Shown here piece after piece: positions 34,631 to 45,107 of a DNA stretch of 64,000 nucleotides. The DNA is from Chloropicon primus. Lineage: Eukaryota; Chlorophyta; Chloropicophyceae; Chloropicales; Chloropicaceae. The stretch is from positions 124,001 to 188,000 of the forward strand of contig CP060760.1 in the NCBI GenBank assembly GCA_023205875.1, read 5' to 3'. Under the pieces are notes generated by a model. It was not told where the DNA came from, made no database searches, and worked only from the letters and a program-made list of their open reading frames with translations. A program made the position numbers and the translations under genes. The stretch's first letter is position 1, and each line of letters starts with the position of its first letter.

Positions 34631-35551
34631 TCAATTGCCTTTCCCGCTTTTCGAGGAGAACGTCTTCAGCAGGAGCACGGCAAAGGTTCTCTCTGCCTGG
34701 CTGATCTTCTCCTTGAGCATGAGCCCGATGGCGGCACTCAGCACCGTCTTGGTGAGCTGCTGGGGCAGGCCCTTGTACAGCCCCTTTGGGCCGTCTAGTT
34801 CTACAATCTTTTGCATGGCATGCGCCAGGCCTTTGTACTTTGCCCCGTGCACCGACTGGCAGAGCACCTTTCCCCTGATCGCAGGGTACGTCACCACGGT
34901 GGCCACGCACTTTGAGAACGCTCCGAGGAAGAAGGCCTGCTGCGCGGAGAGAGCGGCGTTCTTCCTCTTCTCCTTCCTCAGCAGGAACGACTTGACCTGG
35001 TCGAATATGGCGTACTGGAGCCCCGGGTTGATGGAGAGGAACAGGGAAGGCCCGAGCGCCGCGTACAGGCCAACGTCCTTCTTCTTCTTCTTCTTCTTCT
35101 CCTCATCATCATCACCCTTCCCCCTTCTCACGAGAACGTCCGACTGCTTCATGGTCACGTAAGTGTCGAGCGGCTGAGTCACCAGCACGTTCACGGAGCC
35201 CGCCAGCATGCCTATCAGCACGTTATCGAAGGCTTGTATGCGCCTCCCCGTCGCCTTCACCCTCTTCTTGATGTACTCGTACGTGTAAAAGAACAGGAAC
35301 TGCGAGACAATCGTTTGCACCGCCTTGGTTTCTATCCCGGTGTACAAGCTCACGAACCACTCCTTCCAGTTCTCATTCCCCTGAGCCTTGGTGTCCTCCT
35401 CCTCGGCCTTGCCCTGGTCCAAGCTCGCTTGCACTCTCGTCTTGCTCGTGTCCAGCGGGTAGAGCAACATCGTGCTGCAAAGCTGACCGAGAGCTCCAGC
35501 CGAAGCCTCCGACAACGTCGACAGCCATGGCATCCTCCTCCCTTTCCCCAT
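34631..35551 (-). CDS. Mitochondrial carrier family protein, peroxisomal adenine-nucleotide type
   Basis: A 306-aa six-helix carrier of the SLC25 family. It has three ~100-residue repeats with the P-x-D/E signature adapted as YPLDTSKTRVQ (repeat 1), QPLDTYVTMKQ (repeat 2) and YPAIRGKVLCQ (repeat 3). The set YPLDTSKTR, AALGPSLFLSINPGLQYAIFD and YKGLPQQLTKTVLSAA resembles PMP34/PMP47/PNC, carriers that exchange ATP, AMP or CoA across the peroxisomal membrane. A Lys-rich loop (EEKKKKKKKD) lies between helices 3 and 4. Peroxisomal location is inferred from family similarity; the ligand is not provable here. It would suit the ATP need of the peroxisomal oxalyl-CoA enzyme at 56-59 kb. Confidence 0.85.
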   Translation of the reverse strand: MGKGRRMPWLSTLSEASAGALGQLCSTMLLYPLDTSKTRVQASLDQGKAEEEDTKAQGNENWKEWFVSLYTGIETKAVQTIVSQFLFFYTYEYIKKRVKATGRRIQAFDNVLIGMLAGSVNVLVTQPLDTYVTMKQSDVLVRRGKGDDDEEKKKKKKKDVGLYAALGPSLFLSINPGLQYAIFDQVKSFLLRKEKRKNAALSAQQAFFLGAFSKCVATVVTYPAIRGKVLCQSVHGAKYKGLAHAMQKIVELDGPKGLYKGLPQQLTKTVLSAAIGLMLKEKISQAERTFAVLLLKTFSSKSGKGN

Positions 35552-35563
35552 CCCGAACCCACA

Positions 35564-35605
<42 letters not shown>

Positions 35606-36162
35606 GTCTCACACAACAACACACGATTGGTGATGGCGATTGGAATGCACAAACAAGTGAGGAAAACCAAAGTGAAAGTGAAGCAGGAGAAGGAGCGTGT
35701 GTAACGGACGAAAGAGCGTTACGACCTCCCTCCCGCCTTCGTCGTCCCCAACGCGCACGACAACAACAACAACAACAACAAAGGCACCACGCCCAGGAGT
35801 CGAAAACAAGACCAAAGGTTCTTCTTCGCTCAGCGTCGGCGGGACACGTTACTTTTCTAGGCGCCGCGGAGGCCGACCGACGAGAGACGGGTGGGAAGGG
35901 AGGGGCGAGGTTGTCGTCCTTGGGTGTCGTCTGCGTCTGTCTCCCTCTCCTCTCTCCTCTCTCCTCCTCCTCTCTCTTTCTTTCTCTTTCTCTTTCTCTT
36001 TCTTTTGCTCGTGCGTTACGGTGGAGTGCGAGAGGAAACGCCTCCTCCTGTCAGGTGGAGGAGACCAGACCCGGAGTCGAGGACGAGCCAAGGTGGGCGG
36101 CGGTTGGGAAGGGCGTCTCGTGATCTTTCGAATGAGCCCTCGCTCGCGCTCTGGCTCGCGCG
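35552..36162. promoter_or_regulatory. Divergent promoter region with 5' motif
   Basis: About 610 bp between the carrier (minus) and the IQM-like gene (plus). It holds a CT repeat (35571-35602), a CAA repeat (35759-35781) and a CTTT-rich tract (35966-36006). A copy of the dispersed motif (TCTTTCGAATGAGCCCTCGCTCG) sits at 36124-36146, 17 bp before the IQM start. No gene seen inside. Confidence 0.5.
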
Positions 36163-37185
36163 ATGAATTCCTTTCATATTTTGGTGAGCCTGCCGAGGGG
36201 GGAGGAGGAAGGGACACCAGAGAAAGAGAAAGTCTCGGCCACCAGCACGTCTGCTTCTCCGCCGGTACCGAGCACTGTGGCGAGCCTGGGCCGAAGCTCC
36301 TCCGCGTTGGACCTCAGAACGTGCATGAGGAGGACGATGGACGTGTTCCGGCGGAAGAGGATCGTGAGGGAGGCCTCGACCATCGGCAGGGGGATGGCGA
36401 GGACCCTGAGCTGCGGGAGCTTGCCCCCGGCGTGGACCGCGACTGACGGGGCTTCGACGAGGAAGAAGATCGCGTTCCTGAGCTCGCAGGGGGTGGTGAG
36501 GAAGGAGTCGGTGGACATACCCTCGGTCCAATCGATGCCGCTGAAGAAGAAGCACTGGCTCGAGGCCGTGGACACGAAGCACAGGTACGGCTCCAACCTT
36601 TCCAGGTACTACGAGATCTGGAAGGAGACCTCGAGCCGGGAGAACTTCTTCGTGTGGCTGGACCACGGCCCCGGCAGGGAGCTGGACCTCCCGGACTGCC
36701 CCAGGGAGGTGCTGGACAAGGAGGTCATCAAGTACCTCACGACCCAGGAGCGAGAAAAGTACGAGGTCGTCGTGAAGGATGGGATCATGGCGTACAAGGA
36801 GACGGGGAGCCCCGTTCACACCATGGACCGCGAGCCTCCTTCCTCTTACGGCCAGGAAGCAGGCGAAGGGAGCCGGCCAGGGGAGCCGGACGACATGAAG
36901 CAGAACGACACGTGGATATTCGTGTGCTCTCCCGAGGGCAAGATTTATGTGGGGAAGAAGAGGCTCAACCCTTCGCCTAGGTTCCAGCACTCGAGCTTTC
37001 TGGCGGGAGGGGCCGCGCTCGCAGCGGGGCAGATGGACGTCCATCGAGGAAAGGTGATCGAGGTGCGAGCCTTCTCCGGCCACTACCGGCCGAAGCGGGA
37101 GAACCTGCTGGCTTTCCTTCAGATGCTGAACGACAACGGGGTGGACACCAGGCAGGTGCGATTCAGGCAGTTTAAATCCAAGTGA
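36163..37185 (+). CDS. IQM-family (IQ-motif calmodulin-binding) protein
   Basis: Plant-lineage protein related to Arabidopsis IQM1-IQM6. Residues ~125-335 match the IQM core in order: KKKHWLEAVDTKHRYGSNLS, RYYEIWKE, NFFVWLDHGPG, VIKYLTTQEREKYEVVVKDG, then WIFVCSPEGKIYVGKK, FQHSSFLAGGAALAAGQM, AFSGHYRPKRENL and FLQMLNDNGVDTRQVR. The N-terminal ~120 residues are Ser/Arg-rich and I cannot find a clear IQ calmodulin-binding motif before the core, where plant members have one; a basic helix (MRRTMDVFRRKRIVREAS) sits there instead. Molecular activity of the core is not established. Start is the first ATG after the motif at 36124. Confidence 0.9.
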   Translation: MNSFHILVSLPRGEEEGTPEKEKVSATSTSASPPVPSTVASLGRSSSALDLRTCMRRTMDVFRRKRIVREASTIGRGMARTLSCGSLPPAWTATDGASTRKKIAFLSSQGVVRKESVDIPSVQSMPLKKKHWLEAVDTKHRYGSNLSRYYEIWKETSSRENFFVWLDHGPGRELDLPDCPREVLDKEVIKYLTTQEREKYEVVVKDGIMAYKETGSPVHTMDREPPSSYGQEAGEGSRPGEPDDMKQNDTWIFVCSPEGKIYVGKKRLNPSPRFQHSSFLAGGAALAAGQMDVHRGKVIEVRAFSGHYRPKRENLLAFLQMLNDNGVDTRQVRFRQFKSK

Positions 37186-37241
37186 CTGACCTTGTACACA
37201 ATAGGATACACCATAGGATTACACGCGTGCCGCTGCTGTTG

Positions 37242-38468
37242 CTACGAGAAACTCCTCGTCTCTCCGTGCTCCAGGACACAAAATGGGTTCAGATCCCCTT
37301 TCCTCATCTCGCTCGCCAGCAGCCTGGGTGGCTCTAGGACGGGCTCCGCCGTGAGCTGAAAGGTTCCCCAATGAATTCCGATGGATTGCCTCGACTTCAA
37401 GAGGACGTGGCACTTCACCGCTTCCTCGCAATTCATGTGGACCGGCTTCATGAACCAGCGCTCGGTCTCGTGGCCGTAAGCCCCGATCGGGATCGCCGCG
37501 AGGTCGATGGGTCCGAACGCTTCGCCGATTCCCTTGAAGATGGATTCACAGAACCCCGTGTCGCCGCCAAAGTAAAACGTTTTCCCTTCCCCCTGGACTA
37601 TCCAACTGCACCACAGCGTGCGGTTCCTGTCTCTCACGCCCCTCGAGGTGAAATGCTGGCACGGCAAGCAAGTAAGCAGGAGTCCGCCACCTTTCCCGGG
37701 GGTCTGGAGGTTCACCTGCTCCGTCCAGTCCAGCTCCACGACGTTCCGGATCCCAAGCTTCCTGAACCACTTTGCCAGACCTAGAGGAACGAAGAAGACC
37801 GGCTTGAACCGCTTGGCAACTTCAAGGACAGTCGAGGCATCCAGGTGATCGTAGTGGTTGTGAGATATGCACACGACGTCGACGGCCACGGTGAGGTCCT
37901 CCAACTTGAGAGGGCACTCTTGCAATCTCTCTGGCCCGACCCACTGGCTTGGCGAGCAGCGCCGGCTCAGGACAGGGTCGAAGAGCACGCAGTGCTCACC
38001 CACACGCAGGACCATGCTCGCGTGACCCAAGAACGTCGCCTGCAGGTCTCCTCGTGGCAACTGCGAACCGAGCTTGGTGTGGTCGACGGGAAAACCTTTG
38101 AGTCGAAGGAGTTCATCCTTGGTCGGTCTCGGGGTGGCCACGACGTTCCTCCTCCACTTGACGAAGTCCAAGAAACCAAAGCTCTTGGCCCCAGGAAAGT
38201 GCCTCGGATCGTGAACGAATACAGAACCATCTTCGCTTCTCGTCGATCGAGGCAATGGCAATGGCAATGGCAATGGCGATGGCGAACCTCCGACGAGGTA
38301 ACGCCTGCTTTTCACATCTCGAAAGCAAGGGAGGTCCTCGTCGTCTGGAACCTCCTTCCGGCTGTAATCCACGAAGACTTTGCGCCAACCCATCGACGAC
38401 GAGGACGACCCAAAGTCCTTCACGACAGACAGAAAACCGTTTAATGGCCAATGGCGGGAATTGGACAT
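37242..38468 (-). CDS. NAPE-hydrolysing phospholipase D (metallo-beta-lactamase fold)
   Basis: Zinc hydrolase of the NAPE-PLD family that releases N-acylethanolamines from N-acyl-phosphatidylethanolamine. The 408-aa protein has ATFLGHASMVLRVG (first strand region), the metal motif SHNHYDHLD at ~200, LPCQHFTSRGVRDRNRTLWC with the next His ligand, TFYFGGDTGFCESIF with the bridging Asp, and GIHWGTFQLTAEP with the last His. All are NAPE-PLD hallmarks, including the W-rich stretch. The N-terminus is basic, possibly a targeting or membrane-binding region. A CAATGG hexamer repeat (38254-38282 on plus) encodes a Pro-Leu run in it. The 3' end faces the IQM gene 56 bp away. Confidence 0.9.
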   Translation of the reverse strand: MSNSRHWPLNGFLSVVKDFGSSSSSMGWRKVFVDYSRKEVPDDEDLPCFRDVKSRRYLVGGSPSPLPLPLPLPRSTRSEDGSVFVHDPRHFPGAKSFGFLDFVKWRRNVVATPRPTKDELLRLKGFPVDHTKLGSQLPRGDLQATFLGHASMVLRVGEHCVLFDPVLSRRCSPSQWVGPERLQECPLKLEDLTVAVDVVCISHNHYDHLDASTVLEVAKRFKPVFFVPLGLAKWFRKLGIRNVVELDWTEQVNLQTPGKGGGLLLTCLPCQHFTSRGVRDRNRTLWCSWIVQGEGKTFYFGGDTGFCESIFKGIGEAFGPIDLAAIPIGAYGHETERWFMKPVHMNCEEAVKCHVLLKSRQSIGIHWGTFQLTAEPVLEPPRLLASEMRKGDLNPFCVLEHGETRSFS

Positions 38469-38752
38469 TTTTATCGTCCGTTTCTTCTTCCCTTCCCGCC
38501 ATTTTTCTGCTGTTCAAGGGTGAAGCAGAGAGGGTAGAGGAGCGAGGAAAGAGGACAAAGCGATTCATGTGTGAAGGCGCGTCTCGCGGGCTCTTGATTC
38601 GTGCCTCGGCCGACTGGTTTGGCTTGCTTTTGTTTCATATAACGTAGCTCTTCGCCATCTTCATCTTCATCTTCATCTTCATCTTCATCGGCATCGGCAT
38701 CAACGTCGTCACCATTGTCAGAGGAGGCAGAGGCTTTGGAGGCTTGAGGGGG

Positions 38753-40451
38753 ATGAGGAAGCCCGTGGCGGTCTCGGTCTCGGACGGGTGGGGGCGAAGC
38801 GGGAAAGAGTCCAAGCCGGTGCGTGTCAAGGTCGAGGAAAACGACGACGGCGAGAAGTCCTTCAGCCATGATGAGATTGCTGGGCTCAGGAGGGTCCTCC
38901 TGCAGTGGTACGACGTGAACCACAGGGTTCTCCCCTGGCGCAGGAATCCTCACAGCGTGAAGGCGGAGAGCAAGGAGGGCGCCCTGGCGAGTGCCGCCGC
39001 GGCGGAGGACAAGAGCGGGTTCGCGTATTGCGTCTGGGTTTCAGAGGTCATGCTGCAGCAGACGAGGGTGGAGACCGTGAAGGACTATTACTTGAGGTGG
39101 ATGCAAAAGTATCCGACAGTGGAGGACCTCGCCAATGCGGACATAGAGGAGGTGAACAAGTTGTGGGCCGGGTTGGGCTACTACAGGTGAGGACGCTCTC
39201 TTCACGCTCTCGCGCACGCCATCATGAGGGCGAGCTATCTGTTTTGGGCCACTGACGTCTTCTCCTCTGCTGGGGTTTGGTCTCGCAGGAGAGCCCGGTT
39301 TCTTCTGGAGGGGGCAAAGTACGTTTGTGAGCATTGCGGGGGCAAAATGCCGTCCCAAGTGGAAGACCTCCACAAAATTCCCGGCGTGGGGTTGTATACC
39401 GCATCCGCCATCGCCTCCATCGCGTTCGGCAGGCGGGCAGGCGTCGTGGATGGGAACGTGATCCGGGTGCTTTCGCGACTGCGAGCTTTGCCGGGGGATC
39501 CAAGGGCGCCCAGTGTGAGTTGATTTCCGCCCGAAGCGCCCCCTCCTCCCTTTCCGTGCCACTGACCTCGCCTTGACTTCGCTCTCTCTCTTTCTCTCGC
39601 ACCGCAGAACACAAAGTTGCAGTGGAAGCTGGCGAATTCGATCGTGGACGCAGATCGACCGGGTTGCTTCAACCAGGCTTTGATGGAGCTCGGGGCTACT
39701 GTGTGCACCCCCAAAGCGCCCAAGTGCGACAGCTGCCCCGTGAGCGGCAGTTGCCATGCTCTGCAGAAGGTCAAGTCCTGGGGCAAGAAAAGTAATCCAC
39801 CGAGCGTGATGGACTATCCCGAGAAGGTGAAGAAGAAACCGCCGAGGGAAGAAACAATTCGGTGCTGCATAACGATCCTTTCCGTGGAAGATCAGAGCTA
39901 CTTTGTGCTGGTGAAGCGGCCGGAAAAGGGGCTCTTGGCTGGGTTGTGGGAGTTTCCAAATGTCACCCTCAGCGGGGAGGGTGGTGCATCTCAGGTTGGT
40001 CTACCAAAACGTCTGCTCTCCGCTTGTCTCGTCGCCTGACTCCTCTCTCTCGTCTTCTCGCCTTTCGCAGGAGTCGGAGAGCGCAAGAAACCCTCAAGGA
40101 AGGGAGCAGCTCACAGCTCTGGTGAACGAGATCCTGGAGAACAGCTCCCTGGAGGTGTGCTCTGAGGGCGGCCACCAGGATCTCGCTGAGATAGGCTCGT
40201 TCGATCACATCTTTTCTCATATCAAGCAGAAATCGGTTGTCGACGTGGTTCGGCTGGAAGCGGACCTCAAGGCCCTCGAGGCGCTCAGGGAGAAGGAGAG
40301 GGTGTGGGTCATGCCTTGTGACTCCGAGGAGGGCATAAAGTCGCTGTCCACGGGAGTGAGGAAAGCGATCAAGCTCCAAAAGGCGGGGAGCAAGAGCAAG
40401 AAAGCCAGCAACCAGTGCACACTAGAGCAATTCTTTGGGAAGAAAAAGTAG
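38753..40451 (+). CDS. MUTYH: Adenine DNA glycosylase MUTYH/MutY (4 exons)
   Basis: Base-excision repair enzyme that removes adenine opposite 8-oxoguanine. Exons 38753-39186, 39289-39514, 39608-39994 and 40071-40451 join in phase into 475 aa; acceptors all read CGCAG, donors are GTGAGG, GTGAGT and the weaker GTTGGT. Landmarks: [34 protein letters not shown], helix-hairpin-helix [19 protein letters not shown] with the catalytic Asp in [13 protein letters not shown], a 4Fe-4S loop with Cys at ~253, 260, 263 and 269, and a C-terminal NUDIX-like domain ([18 protein letters not shown]) that recognises 8-oxoG. The extreme C-terminus [12 protein letters not shown] is a canonical PCNA-binding PIP box. 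The frame upstream of ATG 38753 offers only TTG. Confidence 0.95.
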
Positions 40452-40493
40452 GAAACGCCTTCTTGTAACGCGTTGCATCTCACTTTCGAGGTT

Positions 40494-42149
40494 TTAGTCG
40501 ACGCTGTTCACGTCCCCCCCCTCTGAGTCCTCGTCTTTCATCTTCTTTTGCTGGAACTTGAAGAGAGCGTCCTGCAGCTTTTGGTTCGCGTCCTGGGCTT
40601 TGGAAAGCCCCTGAGAGGGCTTTGGCGTGGCCGAGCTCTCGAAGATTTCTCCGAGTTTCTTCAGGGCAAGCGCCCTCTCCTTCCTGTCGACTTTTTCCTT
40701 GAAGACCCCTTTGCACGCCTGTGCCACGGTGTCTTCGATGTCCACGACATTCGCAGCCCACATCGCCTCCAGCACCAAGGGCAGGGCCATCTCCTCCATT
40801 TTTGCCTTCTTCTTGTCGGAACCGTCCCCACCACCCTTGGACGACGACGCCTCCGCGCTGCTGCTGGACCCCAGAGCCAGCTTCTTGTCCTTCTCGTTCA
40901 TCTTTTGTATCTCAAAATGAGCCTGCATGACTTTCATCGCGGCCCCCGCCACCTTCATTCGCGACTTGAGCTTTTGCTTCTGCATCTTCATTCCCGCCCC
41001 CAGCCCGGTCAAGCCACCGAGGGCCTTGGTGGCCTGAATTTTGTACACGTTCGCGATCACTCTGAGAAGCTGCTCCCCGAAACTGCAAGTGGAGAGCTCC
41101 TTGCCGTACAAGTGCATCTTCTTCATGAAGCTTTCTTTTTCCCCGTGCACCCAAGGAGACAGGAGGTCCTTCAGGGATGCCACTAGCTTGGCCACCCTCG
41201 CGCTCTGAATCTCCTTCATCTCGCTTTGGTCCATCTCGCCCCCCCGGCTCGTGGCGGTCGCCAGAATCAGCTCCCCGATCAGCGGCTCGAAATCTTCCGC
41301 CCCGAACAATATTGTGAACACGCAAGCATAGTCCATGAAGTTCACATCCAACGAGTCCTTCCCGTGCTTGTCGTACTTTGCCCGCATCTCGTGGTCGCTC
41401 AGGACTTGGTACGCCTCCCCCAGCAGCTGAAACCTCGCGTGCGCGTCCTCGTTCTCCTTGTTCTTGTCCGGGTGGTACTTGCGAGCCAGGAGATAGTACG
41501 CTTTCTTGATCTCCCCCTCGGTGGCGTCCCTGCTCACCCCCAAGACCTTGTAGTAGTCCGCCTCCTCCCCCTCCTCCAGCGCAGTGGCGAGGTACACGTC
41601 CTGGGGCCCCGCGGCCCTGAGCCTCGTCCTCTCGTCGTACGGCGGCCTCGGCGATGCCACCACCAGCGCGTTCCCCGACCCCTTCTCCACCCACTTCCTC
41701 TTCTCGGGGTCCCACACCTTGCCCTTGGAGTACTGCCACGCGGCGTTCGGCGTGTTCACGCAGCCCCTCGTGACCTGGATGCAGCACACGCAAGCCCCGG
41801 AGAGGGGGAGCACGACGAAGCCGAGGACCCCCAAGCCCAGCCCCTTGAAGCACCCGACGCAGGTCCCCCCCGGCCTGCAGCTCGCCCTCGCGGACTTGTT
41901 CTTCCTCGCCTCTTCCTCGTCGATCTCCTGCTCAAGGGCGTTGGACTCCGTCACCGCTCCGTACAGCGGCAGGCACAGGAGCGAGAACGCCCCGCCCAGC
42001 ACGCCCTTGAGCAGGCTCTTCAGACCCGAAGCGCACCCCGCCCTCACATCCCTCGGCTTCTTCAGGGAGAACAAGTTGTTCGCACCCTCGAGGCCGTCCT
42101 CCTGCAGCCACTTGGACGATCTCGGCAACGATCCCTGCTGACCCACCAT
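40494..42149 (-). CDS. DnaJ-domain protein with DnaJ-X-like C-terminus
   Basis: A 551-aa J-domain co-chaperone. The J-domain is at ~195-262: [20 protein letters not shown], then [10 protein letters not shown] with the HPD tripeptide, then [15 protein letters not shown]. The C-terminal ~280 residues resemble the X-domain of plant J-proteins: [20 protein letters not shown], then a helix-rich [13 protein letters not shown] segment and [20 protein letters not shown]. The N-terminal ~140 residues have two Gly/Leu-rich hydrophobic stretches ([37 protein letters not shown]) that could be membrane hairpins, followed by [20 protein letters not shown]. The ATG at 42149 is used; the longer frame begins at TTG. 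Converges on MUTYH with 42 bp between stops. Confidence 0.87.
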   Translation of the reverse strand: MVGQQGSLPRSSKWLQEDGLEGANNLFSLKKPRDVRAGCASGLKSLLKGVLGGAFSLLCLPLYGAVTESNALEQEIDEEEARKNKSARASCRPGGTCVGCFKGLGLGVLGFVVLPLSGACVCCIQVTRGCVNTPNAAWQYSKGKVWDPEKRKWVEKGSGNALVVASPRPPYDERTRLRAAGPQDVYLATALEEGEEADYYKVLGVSRDATEGEIKKAYYLLARKYHPDKNKENEDAHARFQLLGEAYQVLSDHEMRAKYDKHGKDSLDVNFMDYACVFTILFGAEDFEPLIGELILATATSRGGEMDQSEMKEIQSARVAKLVASLKDLLSPWVHGEKESFMKKMHLYGKELSTCSFGEQLLRVIANVYKIQATKALGGLTGLGAGMKMQKQKLKSRMKVAGAAMKVMQAHFEIQKMNEKDKKLALGSSSSAEASSSKGGGDGSDKKKAKMEEMALPLVLEAMWAANVVDIEDTVAQACKGVFKEKVDRKERALALKKLGEIFESSATPKPSQGLSKAQDANQKLQDALFKFQQKKMKDEDSEGGDVNSVD

Positions 42150-42591
42150 CCCCAACCACTCCGAGGGTATTTATCAATCGACAGAGCAAGGGAAGACGCT
42201 TCCCTTCCCTTCCCCTCCCCTCTCTGTCTCTGTCTCTCTCTCTCTCTATGTCTCCCCTCGATGAGGAAGAACTTCTCGTGCACTCCGGCCACCAAACGAG
42301 TCAACCAAGGTACCAATGGAAAAAGCAAGAGAAGACGCTTCCGTTGAACGTCACTCGGTCCTCCCTCTCTCCCTCTCTCCTCCTCTCTCTCCTCCTCTCT
42401 CGGGTCTCCTCCTCTCGCCTCCTGGTCTCTCCCGCCAAAAAAAAACCAGAAATTATTTTTCGCGGGAGAATTGTAACCGATGAGAGAGACGAAACGGACG
42501 GGACGGAAGGTGCGAAGCGTCTCGTCCTCCTCTTTCGATACAACGCTCTAGCATTCGCTGTGGGAGCACGTCATCATCAGCAGCATCGGTG
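42150..42591. other. Divergent promoter region
   Basis: About 440 bp between the DnaJ gene and the LCAT-like gene, with CT repeats (42218-42246 and 42357-42412) and an A run (42438-42445). No coding sequence supported. Confidence 0.4.
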
Positions 42592-43869
42592 ATGGCGAGG
42601 TTGGTTGCGGTGGCGTTGGTTGTGGTGGCGTTGTGCGGGTTGGGTGTGGAAGGGGGTCCAACGCCAGTCATCCTCGTGCCTGGGATAGCTGGGAGTCAGC
42701 TCGAGGTTAGACTCAACTCCAGTTACGAGGCACCGAGATGGTACTGCAGAAAAGGGGGCACGGGCGGTTGGACCCACGTCTGGTTCAATCTGGAGGACTA
42801 CGTCACGGCGGAGTGCGTGGCCAAGGAGCTCCACGTGAACGTCGATGTTGTTGAGGGCGACCGGCTGAGGTACTCGAACGCCGTGGGCGTGGAGGTCAGG
42901 CCGGTCGAAGGTTTGGCCGGCATCAAGTGCCTGGACCCCCATTTCTGCGAGCTCACGGCGTACTTCGAGCCCCTCATCGAGTTTCTTGAGTCCCAAGGCG
43001 GGTACGTCCTGGGAGAGACGCTCTTCGGCGCTCCTTACGACTTCAGGATGGCCGGAGACGGGCTGACTCAGTTGGGGTACGAGGAAAAGCTGACGCGGCT
43101 CATAGAGGAGATCGTGCAGAAGCAGCAGAGGCGGGTGACGCTCGTCGCCCACTCCATGGGAGGGATGGTGGTCACGTACTTCTTGGCTGGCAAGACGAAG
43201 ACCTGGTGCGACAGCCACGTGGAGACGGTGGTCACAGTCTCGTCACCCTACGGCGGCTCGTTCTTGGCTCTCCAGGGCTCCGTCTCCGGCGACCCCATAG
43301 GGTTGCCGTTCTACCACGATGCGTTTTTGGGGGTGCAAGCCAACTCGCCCAGCGGTCCCTGGCTCTTTCCTGCGAGTGGGCTCTTTAACCCCGAGGAGCC
43401 TGCGGTCGTCACGAAGGGGAAGAATTATACTGCTACGGCGGAGAGCTATGCCGAGCTCCTTTCGGACCTCGGCAGGAGCGAGCAGCTCAAGGCTTTGAGG
43501 GGCGTGCGAAGCCTGCGGGGAATCATGTTCGACCACGAGGGGGGGCCAAAGTACCCCGAGTTCTCTGGCCAAATGAATCACATTTGCTTCATAGGCGGCG
43601 GCCGCCCCACACCTTTGCAGTTCACCTACGACGATGTGGACTCCTTCTCTCCCGGCATGGATCCTCCAGCACCAAAATACACAAAGTTCGGGGACGGGGA
43701 CGGAATCGTCGATATCGACTCGCTCAAGCATTGCTCTCTCCCGGGCACAAACAGCACCGTCATTTCTATGCCCGGCCAGGAGCATCTGGCGATAATAAAA
43801 TCACCGGAGTTTCAAGCCGGATTGCTCAGCGTGTTGATGGCAAAGAGAGGGGTGAAAACTGTATCATAA
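42592..43869 (+). CDS. LCAT/lysosomal phospholipase A2-like lipid acyltransferase
   Basis: Alpha/beta-hydrolase of the lecithin:cholesterol acyltransferase / group XV phospholipase A2 family. The 425-aa protein starts with a signal peptide (RLVAVALVVVALCGLGVEG), then VILVPGIAGSQLEVRL (oxyanion region), the lid segment with WFNLEDYVTAECVAKEL, FGAPYDFRMA, and the nucleophile elbow VAHSMGGMV with Ser188. The remaining triad is Asp in FGDGDGIVD (~370-374) and His398 in QEHLAI. Several N-glycosylation sequons (NSS, NYT, NST) agree with secretion or a vacuolar location. The frame upstream offers only a GTG one codon before, so ATG 42592 is the start. Its stop overlaps the SDS22 3' end by 6 bp. Confidence 0.92.
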   Translation: MARLVAVALVVVALCGLGVEGGPTPVILVPGIAGSQLEVRLNSSYEAPRWYCRKGGTGGWTHVWFNLEDYVTAECVAKELHVNVDVVEGDRLRYSNAVGVEVRPVEGLAGIKCLDPHFCELTAYFEPLIEFLESQGGYVLGETLFGAPYDFRMAGDGLTQLGYEEKLTRLIEEIVQKQQRRVTLVAHSMGGMVVTYFLAGKTKTWCDSHVETVVTVSSPYGGSFLALQGSVSGDPIGLPFYHDAFLGVQANSPSGPWLFPASGLFNPEEPAVVTKGKNYTATAESYAELLSDLGRSEQLKALRGVRSLRGIMFDHEGGPKYPEFSGQMNHICFIGGGRPTPLQFTYDDVDSFSPGMDPPAPKYTKFGDGDGIVDIDSLKHCSLPGTNSTVISMPGQEHLAIIKSPEFQAGLLSVLMAKRGVKTVS

Positions 43870-44522
43870 CTTTAAGTCCTCCATATCCAGCTTCTCCAGC
43901 TTTGGCAGCCACTTGATAACTTTGCTCCTGTACTCTTCCCTCTTGACGGGATTCCCTTCCAGGTACAGGGTCCTCAGCTCACCTAATGTCTCCACGCCCT
44001 GCACCTGTTTTATCTTGTTGTTGTCCAGCCACAGGTCCTCTAGTTTCACCAACGTCTCCAGCCCCTCCATCTCCTTGATCTGGTTCGAGGCCAGGTCCAA
44101 AATCGTCAGACTCGTCAGGCTCTCCAACCCCTCGATCTTCGTCAGGCCATTGAAACTCAAGTAGAGCTCCTCCAGATTGGCGAGGGTCGCGAGGCCATCG
44201 ATCTTGGTGAGCCTGTTGTTTTGGATGCTCAGTTTCGTCAGATTCGTCAGGGTGGCCAGCCCACTGACCTCCTCGATCTTGTTCTTTCCCAACCACAACT
44301 CTTTCAGGTTCCCCAGAGCCTGGACACGCTCCATATTCCGGATACGGTTGCACCCCAGCTCCAGAAGGGTCAGCCGGCTGAGGTGCTCTATCGACTCTAT
44401 TTCACTGATCTTGTTCGAGGCGAGGTACAGCTCCTCCACGGAGTCGGACACCTTCGCCACCAGCTCCATGGAACGAATCTGTGGAAGAATCAAAAGGACC
44501 AAGCAAGCGGGTCAGTCGACGC

Positions 44523-44559
<37 letters not shown>

Positions 44560-44909
44560 CGAACAAGTTGGAGTCCGCCTTACCTTGTTATACGAAAAGT
44601 CCACTTTCGTGGCGACTTTGAAGTTGTGCAGGGATGGCAATCGCTTGATCAGATTGTCGTACAGAACCATCTCAACGAGGACCCCAGCACTCTTCATGTC
44701 CTCCAGAGCCTCGACGTTCCCCAGCAAGTTTTTCCGGAAGCTGATCTTCTTCAGGCCTTCCAACTTGACGATCCTTTCATCGATCGCCTTCAGCCTGTTC
44801 TCCGTCAAGTCAATCTCCTCCACGTCGTCCCCGATTTCAACCTGAAGAAGACAACGCAAAGCCAAACGCAAAGCCAGCGGTCAGACAAATCCTCTCTGTC
44901 TGTTTCTGC

Positions 44910-44942
<33 letters not shown>

Positions 44943-45107
44943 TCTCTCTCTCGAAGGGGCGACGACGATGGAGATGGAGAGCTGAGGGGAGGCAACAACC
45001 GCGGACGCTTTCCCACGGAAGGAAGATGGACCCATGCAGAATCGATTCCATCCACTTACCTTGGTGAGGTCCGCTAATTGACTTCCGTACAAGTCCAGGA
45101 CGCTCAT
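43864..45107 (-). CDS. PPP1R7: SDS22/PPP1R7, LRR regulator of protein phosphatase 1 (3 exons)
   Basis: Nuclear and cytosolic PP1 partner made of 22-residue leucine-rich repeats. Exons 45107-45060, 44841-44584 and 44478-43864 join in phase (introns 218 and 105 bp, both with long CT tracts) to give 306 aa. About eleven repeats of the type LEELYLSFNGLTKIEGLESL and LEDLWLDNNKIKQVQGVETL are visible, and the end caps with LYLEGNPVKREEYRSKVIKW, then LPKLEKLDMED, the LRR-cap seen in SDS22. Slightly shorter than human PPP1R7, mainly at the N-terminus. The start is short (MSVLDLYGSQLADLTK) and inferred from splice phase. A 5' motif copy lies at 45176-45202 in minus orientation. Confidence 0.9.

Noticed and set aside
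38571-38605. GCGTCTCGCGGGCTCTTGAT upstream of MUTYH as a further 5' motif copy
   Set aside because: It shares the GTCTCGCGGGCT half but lacks the CTTTCCAAAG core, so it was not counted.
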